DNA from: Glandiceps talaboti
Lineage: Eukaryota; Hemichordata; Enteropneusta; Spengelidae
Direction: 5' to 3'
NCBI RefSeq assembly: GCF_964340395.1
Contig: NC_135565.1
Span: 15,369,709-15,431,708, forward strand
Length of the DNA stretch: 62,000 nucleotides
This document shows positions 11,219 to 22,633 of this stretch, piece by piece. A program made the translations under genes and the position numbers. Numbering within the stretch: position 1 is the stretch's first letter; each line of letters begins with the position of its first letter. Under the pieces are notes generated by a model. That model saw only the letters and a program-made list of their open reading frames with translations. It was not told the origin of the DNA and did no database searches.

Positions 11219-12680
11219 AAGAAGTGCCTAACTATAGCCCGAAGACTGAAAATAGACAAGCTTTGTTATGTGGGTAGTCAACTGTGAAGACAATACCAAT
11301 ACAGACACACGGTGTACTACAGGGTATTATCTGGAGTTGTTTTTCCACCGAAGAGAACCTTACTCACTCTTTCTCTCCCCTGTCTCTCTGCACCATCAGC
11401 CAAGCATGTCGGCCTCCGATGTCTGTGTCTCCAAGTAAGCTTGTTATATCAGTCAATTTAACAACTAGCAAAATTAACCTTTTCTAAGTTACATTTGCCT
11501 TGCGGCATGCTACAGACTTCGCAAAATCTCCTATATCAGGGTTAAAGTTTGCAGAAAGAATGTTTTACTGACAAGACTGAGATGTGTTTTCTAGCTACTA
11601 ATATAACAATAACTACTGCCGTTATCGAGTGAATATGCAGTTTCGATGAAATGTGATGTCAAGTTCAGCAAGACTAGCTGCAATGTTTAAGTTTAAAACA
11701 AGAAAGATATCAAAATGGAAGCTAATGTCAAATGTTTGACTGTGTAGTCTGTGTGGTCACTGTAAATTGATATGTGAGGGTTTAAAGTTTACATGTAAAG
11801 GTACAATCTACCATGTTGTTTTATCTGTGATAGTAGTATGCATTCTGCAACTGTTTACACTATCTGCCAAATACAGAGCAGACATTGTGGAAGCAATGGT
11901 TGTGTGTTATATGTACTGTAGTGCATAATAGTCAAGTCTCACTGAACTAGTATCCCGTTCAATCCAAACTGCATGCTCATCATGTAAAGGTTGTAGTCGG
12001 GTCTCCACCGTATTCGATTTGTCCTTACTAAGCCTTATTGTTTGTGATAAGTCATTAGTATAAACTGTGAATCAATGAAATTGAATTTGACATGTTAAGT
12101 GGTACCTGCATCTCACTGTTCTGTGGCAAAAATTGAAATTCGGTTGCAAAAATTGACCACGAGATTGCACTGTTAGTTTGTTGATTGCCTCATACAGTAC
12201 AGTTTAGTGTATTGAATTCCTGAATTTGATTTGCAACCAAGTGTTGTATCGAGTTGAAAACATCGTTACTAATTCAAGTGACCTATAACATATAATGTGA
12301 ACGAATTGAGATCTGAACGATCCATTACATTTTGACTATATGTATATAGGCTGTTTGTTTAATTGCGTCATGATTCGAAAATTGTGTTGAGGTGTTCCAG
12401 ACAGTTATATCCGATTTTCTATGTGTAGTTTTGACGGTAGCGTGGTTGGTACAAATGGGTGATTTTTCAATGTCATACCCCGTGTTCGCCCTCGATGTAA
12501 TGTCTAACGTTTGTTGTCATATTAAGTTATACTATATCGCTCACAATAGTATGCCTCTTGTTGTTTGTCAGTGCTTTGCACAATATTCATCTCCAACTTA
12601 ACACTCCATGCTCGTCTTCAATGTTCTCTAGTGCTGTGCCCCAGTGCTCCATATTCATCGCCAATGACATGTTCCATATG
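11219..12680. other. Non-coding; possible tiny exon
   Basis: At about 11399-11433 a pyrimidine-rich acceptor (ctctctgcaccatcag) is followed by ATG TCG GCC TCC GAT GTC and a gtaagc. The resulting 35-nt exon candidate is too short to identify. The rest is unremarkable. Confidence 0.4.
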
Positions 12681-13050
12681 TGGAGTCATGATGGGTGAAT
12701 GGTTAGTGTGACCGGCTTGGAATCTACAGGTTGCAGGTTCGAGCCCCGTCGCTGCCTGCTGTTTGTTTCTGAGTGGCTAAAGTCCTTGGGCAAGATTTGA
12801 ACCACAACTGTGCCTCAGTCAACCCAGCTGTATAACTGGGGACCTGGTAGGATGTAGGTTGCAATGTGAAGGCTTTAATCCTATGCGCTTAAATGGCTGC
12901 AATGGATTGTATGCTCCCCGGGGAGTTGAGGAAGACTAAAGGGCCGTTGTGCTGTTCTGATCCGAGCCAGGGGTAATAATTGTAAAGCGCTTTGAGCACG
13001 GTGTGGGAAAGCGCTATATAAGAACCCACCATTATTAACATTATTATATT
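12681..13050 (+). mobile_element. tRNA-derived SINE
   Basis: The head has a Pol III A-box-like tgggtgaatgg (12692-12702) and a perfect B box ggttcgagccc (12736-12746), so it is tRNA-like. A unique body with ccttgggcaagattt and ctccccggggag follows. The 3' end contains aaagcgctttgagcac and gggaaagcgctatataag, which can fold back through agcgctt/aagcgct, and then an (ATT)n-type tail. This head-body-tail plan is that of tRNA/LINE-tail SINEs found in many marine animals. Family name not assigned. Confidence 0.8.
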
Positions 13051-14123
13051 CTCTGTCAATGTTTGAAATGTTCTTGACTGGACCCTTCTACCGTGTTCGT
13101 TCCCATATATGCCACATATTCGTGTCAGTGTTTTGCCCTATATGTTACTCTTCAATGTTACGCACCATGTTCATCTACAATGTTCTGTAATGTAACACCT
13201 TTATACCTTGTTCTTTGTCAAATTGAATGTTCTGTCACGTTCTTCACTTGACGACACCTTTATACCTTGTTCGCTCATATTTCATGTCACACATTAGTTG
13301 TCAGGGTTTTGTTCCATGTGTGTGTACAATTGTGGGCTGTATGTTCGTCGTCAACGATTCTCCTCATGTTCGTCTACAATGTTCTACATCCAAATTTTAA
13401 ACCTACGTGTAAATTTGTCGTCAACGTAAATTTCTTTCCATTTAAAAGCAGGTAAAAATGACAACAAAAGTGGATTTTCAACGACTTACTTTACTGCAAT
13501 TGGTTTACGGACTGTATGTCAGATTACTTAATGGCACTTATATGCACAGTAGATATACAACAAAACGAAACACGAGTAGTGAGCCAAGCCTGACTAAATT
13601 AAAAACATTCGGCGCCGGGTTTATTGAGAGAAAACGGTGCTCACCCTTTGAGAGTTTTATGTTCTACAATTGACAGCAGAGATCACTTGTCTAAGGACAA
13701 TAGACAATCATACATCAAATGAAGACAGGATTACTATAGAGCATTCTCGTGTCCTTGTTAAAAGTCGATCCAAAACGTACAATAAGAAAATGACCTTGCC
13801 AATTGAACAATGAATACAGTGATATAGAGCGTGAATCCATGCATTCTCTGCTCACAAATTGACTCTGATCCACTGACAAATTTAACAACAATGATCTTAT
13901 AAGTGTATTTGTTGCCTATCTATCTGCATTTCAATTACATTCCAGGGAGTACTCAAGTCAGTTGACCCCTAGTCACCTTAGTTGCGAACCAACAATGGCG
14001 ATAAAAGCCACCTGTTGATGTGAAGAGATTTCATAATATGTCCTCACGTTCAGATAATCACGATCTCGTACCACAATAAGATGTCAGATAACGACCACGT
14101 TGCCGCCAAAATTCACGCAATGA
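13051..14123. other. Non-coding, nothing recognised
   Basis: 13060-13400 has repeated cctttatacc, gttctac and cgtctacaatgttct phrases suggesting an old duplication. The short frames are not convincing. Confidence 0.5.
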
Positions 14124-14235
14124 TTGATGTTGTTGTTGTTGTTATCATTGTTTTTTGTCGTAGTCGTTGTCGTCGTCATCATCATCATCATCGTCGTGGT
14201 TGTTGTCATCGTCGTTGTTGTCGCCAATTGTTGTT
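14124..14235. repeat. Trinucleotide region (GTT)n/(GTC)n/(TCA)n
   Basis: Interrupted tgttgttgtt, gtcgtcgtc and atcatcatc runs. Confidence 0.85.
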
Positions 14236-14901
14236 TTCGCTATAAGTGCTGTCGTTATTAATGTTCCCTACTCATTTCTGACCAGATTTTAAAGAGTATA
14301 TTCGGAATGGATTGATTTAAACACTAAGAATTGATCAAGTGTGGCATTTACTTTTACCTCGATCGATATATTATTGTACTAGATCGATATGGTGAGAGCA
14401 ATTTCAATATCCACCCCGTTTTCAAATAAAAAAAAAATAAAAACGTTCTTCACGTGTGTGTCGATATTTAATAATAGACATTAGACATCGAAAAACTGAT
14501 AGACATGTCATGTATTTGTGTGTTATAAGAAACCTGGGTGTCGTTGCTTGCTAGGCACCTGTAGTTATAGCTACACTGTTTCCTGCTATCACATAGCTAT
14601 TTAGCAGACGACATTGCAATCCTTGAAAGCCTTGATTACTTGTCTGAAAGTCACATAATGATTAGATTGTTATCCTGGCAGTGACTAAAAGCAACCAAAA
14701 CAACTAATGTTTCCTTTCTTAGGTAATATTCCCTTATAATGTCTTCAGTTCGTTTAGCAGAGGAAAATATGAGTGATCTAAGTGGTCTTTCACTGCTAGT
14801 CGAATACGACTCGAAGAATTAAAGACCAAACTCAACTAAAAGAAGCATTTAGGTATGAAAACAAGTGTTTGACAACTAAATAGAATATGTTGGTCTAGAA
14901 C
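14236..14901. other. Non-coding, nothing recognised
   Basis: AT-rich unique DNA up to the first family A MITE. Confidence 0.55.
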
Positions 14902-15293
14902 ATAAGGCCAACTAAACAAGTTGTTTGGTTCTGTTACCCGATCCCACCTAGTTTGTCACGCCGACCTTGAACTTGTTTTTTACATATTCTAGAAAAAATA
15001 AGGAAATCGCGAAAATTGTGAGATCTCGCAAGACATAGTGGATGCGGCAACTGACATCAACAGAAAAAGACAATATAAAAAAGTTCTTCCAATCTGTAAT
15101 GGCAGTACATCTGATGTGAAGAAACCAATAATACAGAGACCATATGGAAAACAACATAAAAAATATAACTACCTGAACTAGACACTCACATATGAAAAAA
15201 AAAATTAAAAACTAAAATAAAATTCGACCTACCCCACCTATTTTAAAATGGAATGTTACAGTAATCGGAACCACACATTTGTATTACGCCTAA
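14902..15293 (+). mobile_element. MITE family A, copy 1
   Basis: About 390 bp with imperfect terminal inverted repeats: taaggccaactaaaca then gtttggttctgttaccc on the left; on the right gtaatcggaaccacaca then attacgcctaa, which is the left end in reverse complement. The interior carries the family signature agatctcgcaagacatagtg, gaaaaagacaatataaaa and cttccaatctgtaatggc. Non-coding. Confidence 0.8.
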
Positions 15294-16100
15294 GGATGGT
15301 TCTATGTCATCCTTATGCGGCTACACTGATAAGTGGTCCATTTATAAGATAGCACTATAGCTAAAGCGTGAACCTGGAATGGAAATTCAGGTCTTTAAGG
15401 AGCCCCTAAGGCCACGAGTATTGTTTAGACTGTAAGATATGTCGTGTTGTTAATCCCTATCAGGCTTCTGATTGATATTGTGACGTATCGTATCTTGTAG
15501 ACTAGAGTACTTTCCGACTGAGTGAAAGCATAATTGGGCATAATAGAATTACCCCTATGAAAGATCAGGAAGAATTACTGACAACTTTGAAAGTCTTGAC
15601 TCATTTCTTTTCGTCTTTTTATCTATAGTCTCAACATGCATTAGGTAGACTGTATGGCATGCTTTGTAATATAAAAAGTACATATACATATCTACATTAC
15701 AAATTGTCGCTTTACGTGTGAAGCTTTATTGGTGGCAGGAGATTGAAATGGTACTTTGAAGTTGTCGATTCTGACGAAAGAACACACTCAATGTTTAAAC
15801 TCCTATTTGATGTAGAGCGCAGAGACACATGTAGTAGGACGGTTGTTTTCATTCATAACGACCTTATTAACAGAATTGAATGTTACTATATAAAGGTACC
15901 AGATGATATCAATATTTTGATACCTTAAAACAGGTAACCGTTGTTTAGTCGTCAGCTGAAGGGATATATTGTTATCTGCCAAGTTAGAGATACACTCAGA
16001 CTGATTTCATTATCTATATTAATTTCATGGAGTGTATTGTATTGGCTAGTTGATGTCACGTGGTCATCCTTTTAGTTGCTCGAGAGGAATTTTCTTTCTT
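15294..16100. other. Non-coding, nothing recognised
   Basis: A 61-codon plus frame at 15743 has mixed composition but no recognised domain. Confidence 0.5.
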
Positions 16101-16241
16101 TCACTGTCTGTCTGTCTGTCTGTCTATCTGTCTGTCTGTCTGTCGGTCTGTATGTATGTATGTATGTATGTGTCAGTCAGTCTGTGTCTATATATATATA
16201 TATCTATGTCTGTCTGTCTGTCTCTGTCTGTCTGTCTGTCA

Positions 16242-16276
<35 letters not shown>

Positions 16277-16500
16277 AATCTGTAATGTCAGTCTGCCTGC
16301 CTGTCTGTCTGTCTGTCTGTCTGTCTGTCAGTCAGTCAGTCAGTCAGTCAGTCAGACAGTCAGTCAGTCATCAATCCGTCCTTCCGTCCGTCCGTCTATG
16401 TTTGTCAATTATCTGTATGTCTATCAGTGTATCTGTTTCCCTGTCATACTACGTAACTATGTATGTATGTATTATGTATGTATGTATGTATGTTTGTCCG
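16101..16500. repeat. (TCTG)n/(GTCA)n/(TATG)n tetranucleotide cluster
   Basis: (TCTG)n blocks to 16330, (GTCA)n to about 16370, (CCGT)n to about 16395, and a separate (TATG)n block at 16458-16495. The long Cys/Leu/Ser/Val ORFs in all three plus frames are translations of the repeat. Confidence 0.95.
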
Positions 16501-17810
16501 GTTATGTGTCTGACTTTAAGTCAACGTCTCATTTTTTTTCAAACATGTAACGGTCTTTGTCCTAATACCAATCAAGGCCATAGGCATACACATAGTATGA
16601 ATTGAACCTGTAAAGAAAACAAATGCCCTTGTTTGTCAGCCAATTCAATAACAGAAAGGTATAATGATTTACGAGTGTATACAACCAACGTAATTGGTGT
16701 ACAATAATTTACAATGGGGTTTTACGATTCCACGCAATATGGAACTGTTGGACCATAGAGTCATACCGGATATGAATTGAAAGTGCTCTCATTAAATATC
16801 TCGACTTTAAGCCTGGGTCAGAAAAAGAAACGTGATCAAATCGCCAAATACGCAAATTAGGCAAAATCTTGCCATACGGAAGATTGCCTTGAAATCCTTT
16901 TTAAAAAATGGGGGCTTACTATCTTGTTTTTCATGAAATCGTCATTTTTTTCCCCATGGAGTCGTGTTATAGTTATTGTAACAGTAGTCGGCTGCTAGTT
17001 TGGATCCTAAATAACTTGCTACTCATACTAATGTCACCCCTGTTTATTAAAATTGCATCGTCAATTTTCTTTAATAAAATAATAGTACATTCATTTTCCG
17101 AGGCGCTTTTAAAACACACGAATGTATCAATCATGGTTTCACTTCATTTAAATAAATCTTCATACATATGTAGATTTATGCAAATTAGGATGATTGATAT
17201 GCCTGAGCTTCATCTAAATGCAATAACTTCTAGTCGTAACCACATACAATGTAGCAAGAAATTTCATTTCTTTTAGACCATCTACATTGGAGACAATGTT
17301 TTTAGAAAAATTTGATAATTCGTATGCTAATTCTGCAAATGAAATCACATACATTACTCATTTGTCACAAAACTTTTCACATTATCACGTTTACCTTTGT
17401 TGTGTTCTTCTCACTTTTCTGTTTACTAATATTATCGACCAAAAGTGCATCGACCATGTACAAAAGAACATACATTTATAATGTGGAAAAACCTGTTATA
17501 ATGTATTTATCAACGTTTTGGTATGACTAGAACACCTTTATCGAGCTGTGTGATATATATTAGACTAGTAAAATCATGATCCTGATTTATTTGTGATGAT
17601 TTGTATCGATTTGTGAGTTAGACAACTGAAATCTCACGTGACTGCGAAACATCGCGTGATTGTTGCACATCGTTTTAATAAGAATCAAGACGTGGTTCTG
17701 ATTAAATCGTTTATGTAGTCATGAGATATCTCAATGTTTATTCACAACCCGATCAAAAGTCACAAAATAAAAGAATCAGTCAACTTTAGAAGTCTATTAT
17801 CTAAAGTTTG
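16501..17810. other. Non-coding, nothing recognised
   Basis: The 122-codon frame at 16908 is hydrophobic and AT-driven; no domain seen. Confidence 0.5.
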
Positions 17811-17832
17811 ATATATATATATATATATACTA

Positions 17833-17901
<69 letters not shown>

Positions 17902-17936
17902 GTGTGTGTGTGTGTTTTTTTTGTGTGTGTGTGTGA
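17811..17936. repeat. (AT)n then (GT)n microsatellite
   Basis: About 85 bp of alternating AT with one tagt interruption, then two short GT runs. Confidence 0.97.
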
Positions 17937-19129
17937 TATACAGTATGCGTATGTGGAATACTATTAACATAATGTTTATGTATTGACTCATGCAGTCTTA
18001 AAGTTTAGAGTACAGTCGAACTTTTGTGAACTGTTATTTATATCAGCCATAATTCTTCATACACAATTTTCTTGTGGTTATAAAAATGAATATAAATAGC
18101 TATCTGCTCCCATTAGCGGATGGAGTTTTTTGTGTGATGTATTTTATGGTTTTTGAAACAGAGATGAAAGCACTGAAACTTAACGAGCATTTCTTTAGTA
18201 ATCGTCAAGTCTTTTATAAGTTTGATTATTTCGTAATACAAGCAGTTTTAAGTGTCTATATGATAACTTCCTCATCATTAGCCCCGCCAGGCATAAAAGG
18301 TCTTTCATTTTCCTATGCTTACCTTGATTGTGTATAAATGGCATTTTGAAATACATTTAGCGCTTCCATTCCAATTTTGATGTAGGTTATCGGTAAGAAT
18401 GATAACCTTAACAATCTTTATGACTTATTGAAATGTTTTTTTAATGTTCATCTCTCTTTAAAGATTAACATCGGAATAACTTTTGAAAATCAGATTAACT
18501 TTTTTCTAACTAGCTGCACGCTCATTTCAAAACTTGTTCTTTCGAAATCCTGTAATATCGTACGGTGATACTGCTATTTTATGCCAAAGCCGCATAAGGT
18601 CACTCGATTGACAATTACAGTTTACAAAAAGGAGGCAAAAACACAAAATTTACATACATACAAACACACACACACATACATACACACACACACAAACCAA
18701 TTTAATAAAACAAGCAAAATTGGGACAAAATTCAAAGTCTTCTTTACCTGATTAAGGCATATATGCTTTTAAAACTAATGAATACTATTGTCTTGCAGAT
18801 ACCCTTGCAAGACATGTTAACACAATGTCACATTATTATATATAATAGTATATATGTTAAAATCAACATCCACTCCAAGTTATGACGTCATTGCCACCGA
18901 GTCACGAGTCCTTGCGATTTAACTTTCTTTGACGTTTTCGTAACGACGTCACTGAACGATTTTGACATCCGTTGTTGTTGAGTCATATTGAAAGGTATTA
19001 GCCTCGGGTCTTGTCTATATATTGTGATGAATTTCACAATTCTAAAGACCCTGTAACTGAAAACGTTATCACCTTAAGGCAATTATTCAAGGTGAGCACT
19101 ATACTAGCGATCATCAAATCCCTTGGACG
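17937..19129. other. Non-coding, CRE motifs only
   Basis: Contains TGACGTCA at 18883 and CGACGTCA at 18944, plus a CA-rich patch; no gene seen. Confidence 0.5.
18651..18697. repeat. (CA)n/(CATA)n microsatellite
   Basis: Imperfect acacacac and catacata mixture. Confidence 0.9.
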
Positions 19130-19510
19130 TAGGCCTAAAAAATTGTTTGGTTCCGGTTACCCGACCCCACCTAGTTTTTCACTGCCGACCCTAAACTTTT
19201 TTTTACGTATTCCAGAAAAAAAAATAAAATCGCGCAAAAATTGTGAAGTCTCACGAGAAATAGTGGATGTGGAAACTGACGTCAACTTAAAAAGACAACA
19301 TAAAACTATTCTTCCAATCTGTAATGGCAGTACATCTGATAGGGAGAAATAAACAACACATAGACCATTTGGAAAACAATGGAAAACGTGAACTAGACAC
19401 TCACACATGAAAACAAACATATCATAAAATAAAATTTAAAAAAATCTACCTTCCCCACCTATTCTAAAATTGAGCGTAATCGGAACCACACAATTTTTTT
19501 ATTAGGCGTA
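19130..19510 (+). mobile_element. MITE family A, copy 2
   Basis: About 380 bp, one of the best-preserved copies. Left end taggcctaaaaaattg then ggttccggttacccgaccc; right end gcgtaatcggaaccacac then attaggcgtaa. Interior gccgaccctaaac, gaagtctcacgagaaatag, gacgtcaac, cttccaatctgtaatggc and cactcacacatgaaaa. A TGACGTCA palindrome lies inside. The minus-strand open frame over this copy is treated as incidental. Confidence 0.85.
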
Positions 19511-19734
19511 AGCATGATTTCTTTTCTTGTATACACAGCTGGAAACGAATTCATAGTGGGTCAAATGACCGGAAGGGAAAGGGGAACATTATTTAGCTAT
19601 GGATACATTATTTGTCGGATGATCATGAGGATAAAGGGAATAGTTACTGTGTTAGTATTTTGTAAAATAAAGTGCCATTTCATTCAATTGGTAAAATCAC
19701 AAACAACAGAAGAAACTATATTGGTATTGTCTTC

Positions 19735-20060
19735 GTTGTACCATACACAAGCCAAGCTATTTCCTTTGAACAGAAAATATGGATTGTATACCCCATCATT
19801 CTATGTCATGGCAACCCATGTCTACATCTTTGCTTCTGTAGTGCTTGGATTATGAGTTGAAAGGTTCCAAATCGCCATTATTTTCCCGATTTTTCTTAAA
19901 GTATGCTTGAGGAGGCACGATTATATTATTCCCAATATATATTATTCATTACGCCGGAAAAGATTCATGACCGTTTTGCCTCTACCCGTCTAGCTACCCA
20001 TAGAGACAAGGCCACTTAGGTCACTTGTATTTTCCTTGACCGAACAAAGAAACCTATTTG
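19735..20060 (+). repeat. Dispersed repeat C, copy 1
   Basis: Shares two blocks with 46.65-46.82 kb: gaacagaaaatatggattg, catcattctatgtcatggc, and later ctagctacccatagagacaa and ggccacttaggtcacttgta. About 125 bp lie between the blocks here. Element type unknown. Confidence 0.5.
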
Positions 20061-20129
20061 AGAATGGTATCTAATTATGCCACACGTAAGCCAAAGTATT
20101 TATAAACCATCCAATAGGCATTGCCCAAT

Positions 20130-20420
20130 AATTGTCAGTGTTAGTGAAGGAAGAAACCTGCGTTGTTCGGTAGAGTCTAACTGAACGACACTCTTCTTAC
20201 TTACAGAGTGGTTAATTTAATCAAACACTGAATGGGGTTCGAACCCCAACCGCAGAGGTAAGAGGCAAGTGGACGGCCACCAACAACCCTATATGCGTTC
20301 GAACAAAACCGTTATGGGGTTATACCATTTTCTGGCTATTCCAAGACAGCAAACGACTAAGTCACTGGTTCTTCCATGTACAATGTGAGTGGCAGCTACA
20401 AGACCCCCTTAGGCCACGCG
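20130..20420. repeat. Possible repeat with tRNA-like B-box
   Basis: Contains aacctgcgttgttcggtaga, ggggttcgaacccc and gaggtaagaggcaag. The B-box-like palindrome suggests a SINE-related or other interspersed repeat, but no A box or cloverleaf could be built. Confidence 0.3.
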
Positions 20421-21169
20421 TGTTTTCCGGAAAAAAATATTTTGGGAAAAAATAATTATCTATTAAAGTCAATTTATTGTATTTAAATTGATATAAATCG
20501 TTACCGTCTTCATTCTCTATTGAAAATCAAATATACTTCATATGAAACCCTCGACTATGTCCTGTGGTTCACAAAATTTGATAATAATTCGATTATTGTT
20601 TTGTAAAACTTGATCAGACTTTTGTTGTATTCTGCCTGCCTTCACCTTGATCAAATCTGTACTAACATCATTTGAAACGATTTTTTAAGAATTATTTAAT
20701 TATTTATATTTTTCTTTTAAATTTGAAAACTAAACAACTGCAGAGGTCTGTTAGACTATCGTTTTGTATTTTATTATAACGAGTAAACGAATTGGGCAAT
20801 GCCGTGAAAGGGAACAATCTTTATTGGGACACAGGATTTGAAAAGATAGCTTTGGTGATAGAAATGCAATACACATTCATAGGTTAACATCATCATCTTC
20901 GCTAAGAAATGTGTTTAAAATGTAGCTTCTCTTTATAAACTCTTTAAAAACATGCATTTCTTTTTGTTCGCACAGAATTGATCACTTTCCCATTGTATCG
21001 AATTTCAAGTGCTTCATTTATTTACTTTCTAAGTATAGATCGAGTTTGTACAAATATATCGCCCATCAGAAGATCGAATTGAAAAAAAGGAGAAGAAATC
21101 GATTTTACCAAAATGCATGAGAATTATTTCTCAGTTAATTTTACGAGACTGTAAAATTATGTTTGTATT
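20421..21169. other. Non-coding, nothing recognised
   Basis: Very AT-rich unique sequence. Confidence 0.6.
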
Positions 21170-21690
21170 TTACAATGTTTGAACTACTCCTCACCTTAAG
21201 TGGAAAGTATAACATCACTTTAAAGTCGAAAGAAGGAATAAAGCAGAGTACGGAAAACATCTGTACCTTCACGTGGGAAATCACACTCAAGTGTAGAGGA
21301 AAAGACAAGCTATGAAGGGCCTTCTTGTTATTCAATTGTACGTGGGAAATCTCGGAAAATATATGGGAAGACAAGCTATGAACGATCTCTTTGTACATGG
21401 AAAATCTCAGAAAAGGTATGGGGGGGGAGACAGGCTATGAAGAGCCGTCTTGTCATTCAATCGTACGTGGGAAATCTCAGAAAACTTAGGGGTAGGCCTT
21501 CTTGTATGTAGAAACCTCCGAAAAGGTAGAGGAACTGGGAGAGGCTATGATATGAAGGGCCTTCTTGTTATTCCATTGCACGTGTGAAATCATACCAGAG
21601 TAGGAGGAAATAAGGCAACGAAGGGTCGCCTCGTCACATGGGAAATCACACAAAAACGCAGAGAGAAAAAGGGGCTGCAAAGGATCTCCT
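21170..21690. repeat. Degenerate minisatellite, about 55-70-bp units
   Basis: The segments gctatgaagggccttcttgt and cgtgggaaatctcngaaaa recur about seven times with variable spacers (for example around 21310, 21375, 21435, 21545 and 21615). The units do not keep a cysteine/histidine pattern in any frame, so this is not a zinc-finger array. Confidence 0.78.
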
Positions 21691-22468
21691 AATCACTCAC
21701 ACATGACACGTTTATAATGGCATGGTAATAATGTGAGTAGGCTGTAAACATTCAGAGAATGGTTTTCAACGTTATCACTAATTTCTATAAAGTGTTAGAT
21801 ATAGGTTCATCATACTATAAGTACTATGCTTGAAATGCTCGTAGTATGGATTCAATACACACCGAGGAAAACATCTTGTAATCGCTTCACAATACCAATA
21901 TCCGTTTGATATCTTAAACCATGTCAATTAAATGACAGGTCGTCGATTCCTTAATTAATTAGACATCGGATACCTAGATTAACTTAGCTATCTGATTAAT
22001 ATATGCATTCATTTAATCACCAAGTTCTTCAATATTTCATAACACACATCCTCTATGAAATATTAAAACCAACATTAGAGTTTCCGTCGCCCCCTTCCCG
22101 TTGCCATGCCTACGACTACAACATAACATTCTTTGTTATTGACTAAATGGCAACAGATACAGATGTAAACTTCAAAAATAATGAATTTAAATAAATGCTA
22201 CAAAGTAACACTTAGGTATACAATACACTATTACCTTCAACGTGTAAGTCTTTGTCATAGCATTAAGACTATCTTTTATCTATTGTCTCCCTTGAAAACA
22301 ATGACGTGAATCAATTTGTCGACGATCTGTAGTATTTTTTAGTGAGCGTAGTCAATCTTATTCGTTAACTACTTTATGCTTATATTTGTACAAAAGGCGA
22401 TATATGATGCAGTTTTTGCGCGCACATACATGCACAAAGGCATCCACATCTACAAAAACACAATGATA
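21691..22468. other. Non-coding, nothing recognised
   Basis: Unique AT-rich sequence between the minisatellite and a CATA array. Confidence 0.6.
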
Positions 22469-22602
22469 TACATACATACATACATACACACACATCCATA
22501 CATACATACATACATACATACATACATACATACATACATACATACATACATACATACATACACACACACATACATACATACATACATACATACATACATA
22601 CA

Positions 22603-22632
<30 letters not shown>
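22469..22632. repeat. (CATA)n array
   Basis: About 40 CATA units with a short CACACACA interruption at 22560. Confidence 0.97.

Positions 22633-22633
<1 letters not shown>

Noticed and set aside
12690-12765. Functional tRNA gene
   Set aside because: A and B boxes are present, but the sequence continues into a SINE body and tail and no cloverleaf closes.
16050-16605. Long overlapping ORFs (up to 181 codons) rich in Cys, Leu, Ser and Val
   Set aside because: They are translations of TCTG/GTCA/TATG repeats in all three plus frames.
19157-19420. Similar open frames in three MITE copies (also 55298-55498 and 60877-61152)
   Set aside because: The peptides resemble each other only because the DNA copies do; other copies are open in different frames and lack this one, so protein selection is unlikely.
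20225-20280. tRNA gene around ggttcgaacccc
   Set aside because: The T-arm pairs poorly and no matching acceptor, D or anticodon stems could be found.
21141-21680. Zinc-finger-like tandem repeat protein on the minus strand
   Set aside because: Unit length is irregular and not 84 bp, no C2H2 spacing in any frame, stops present.
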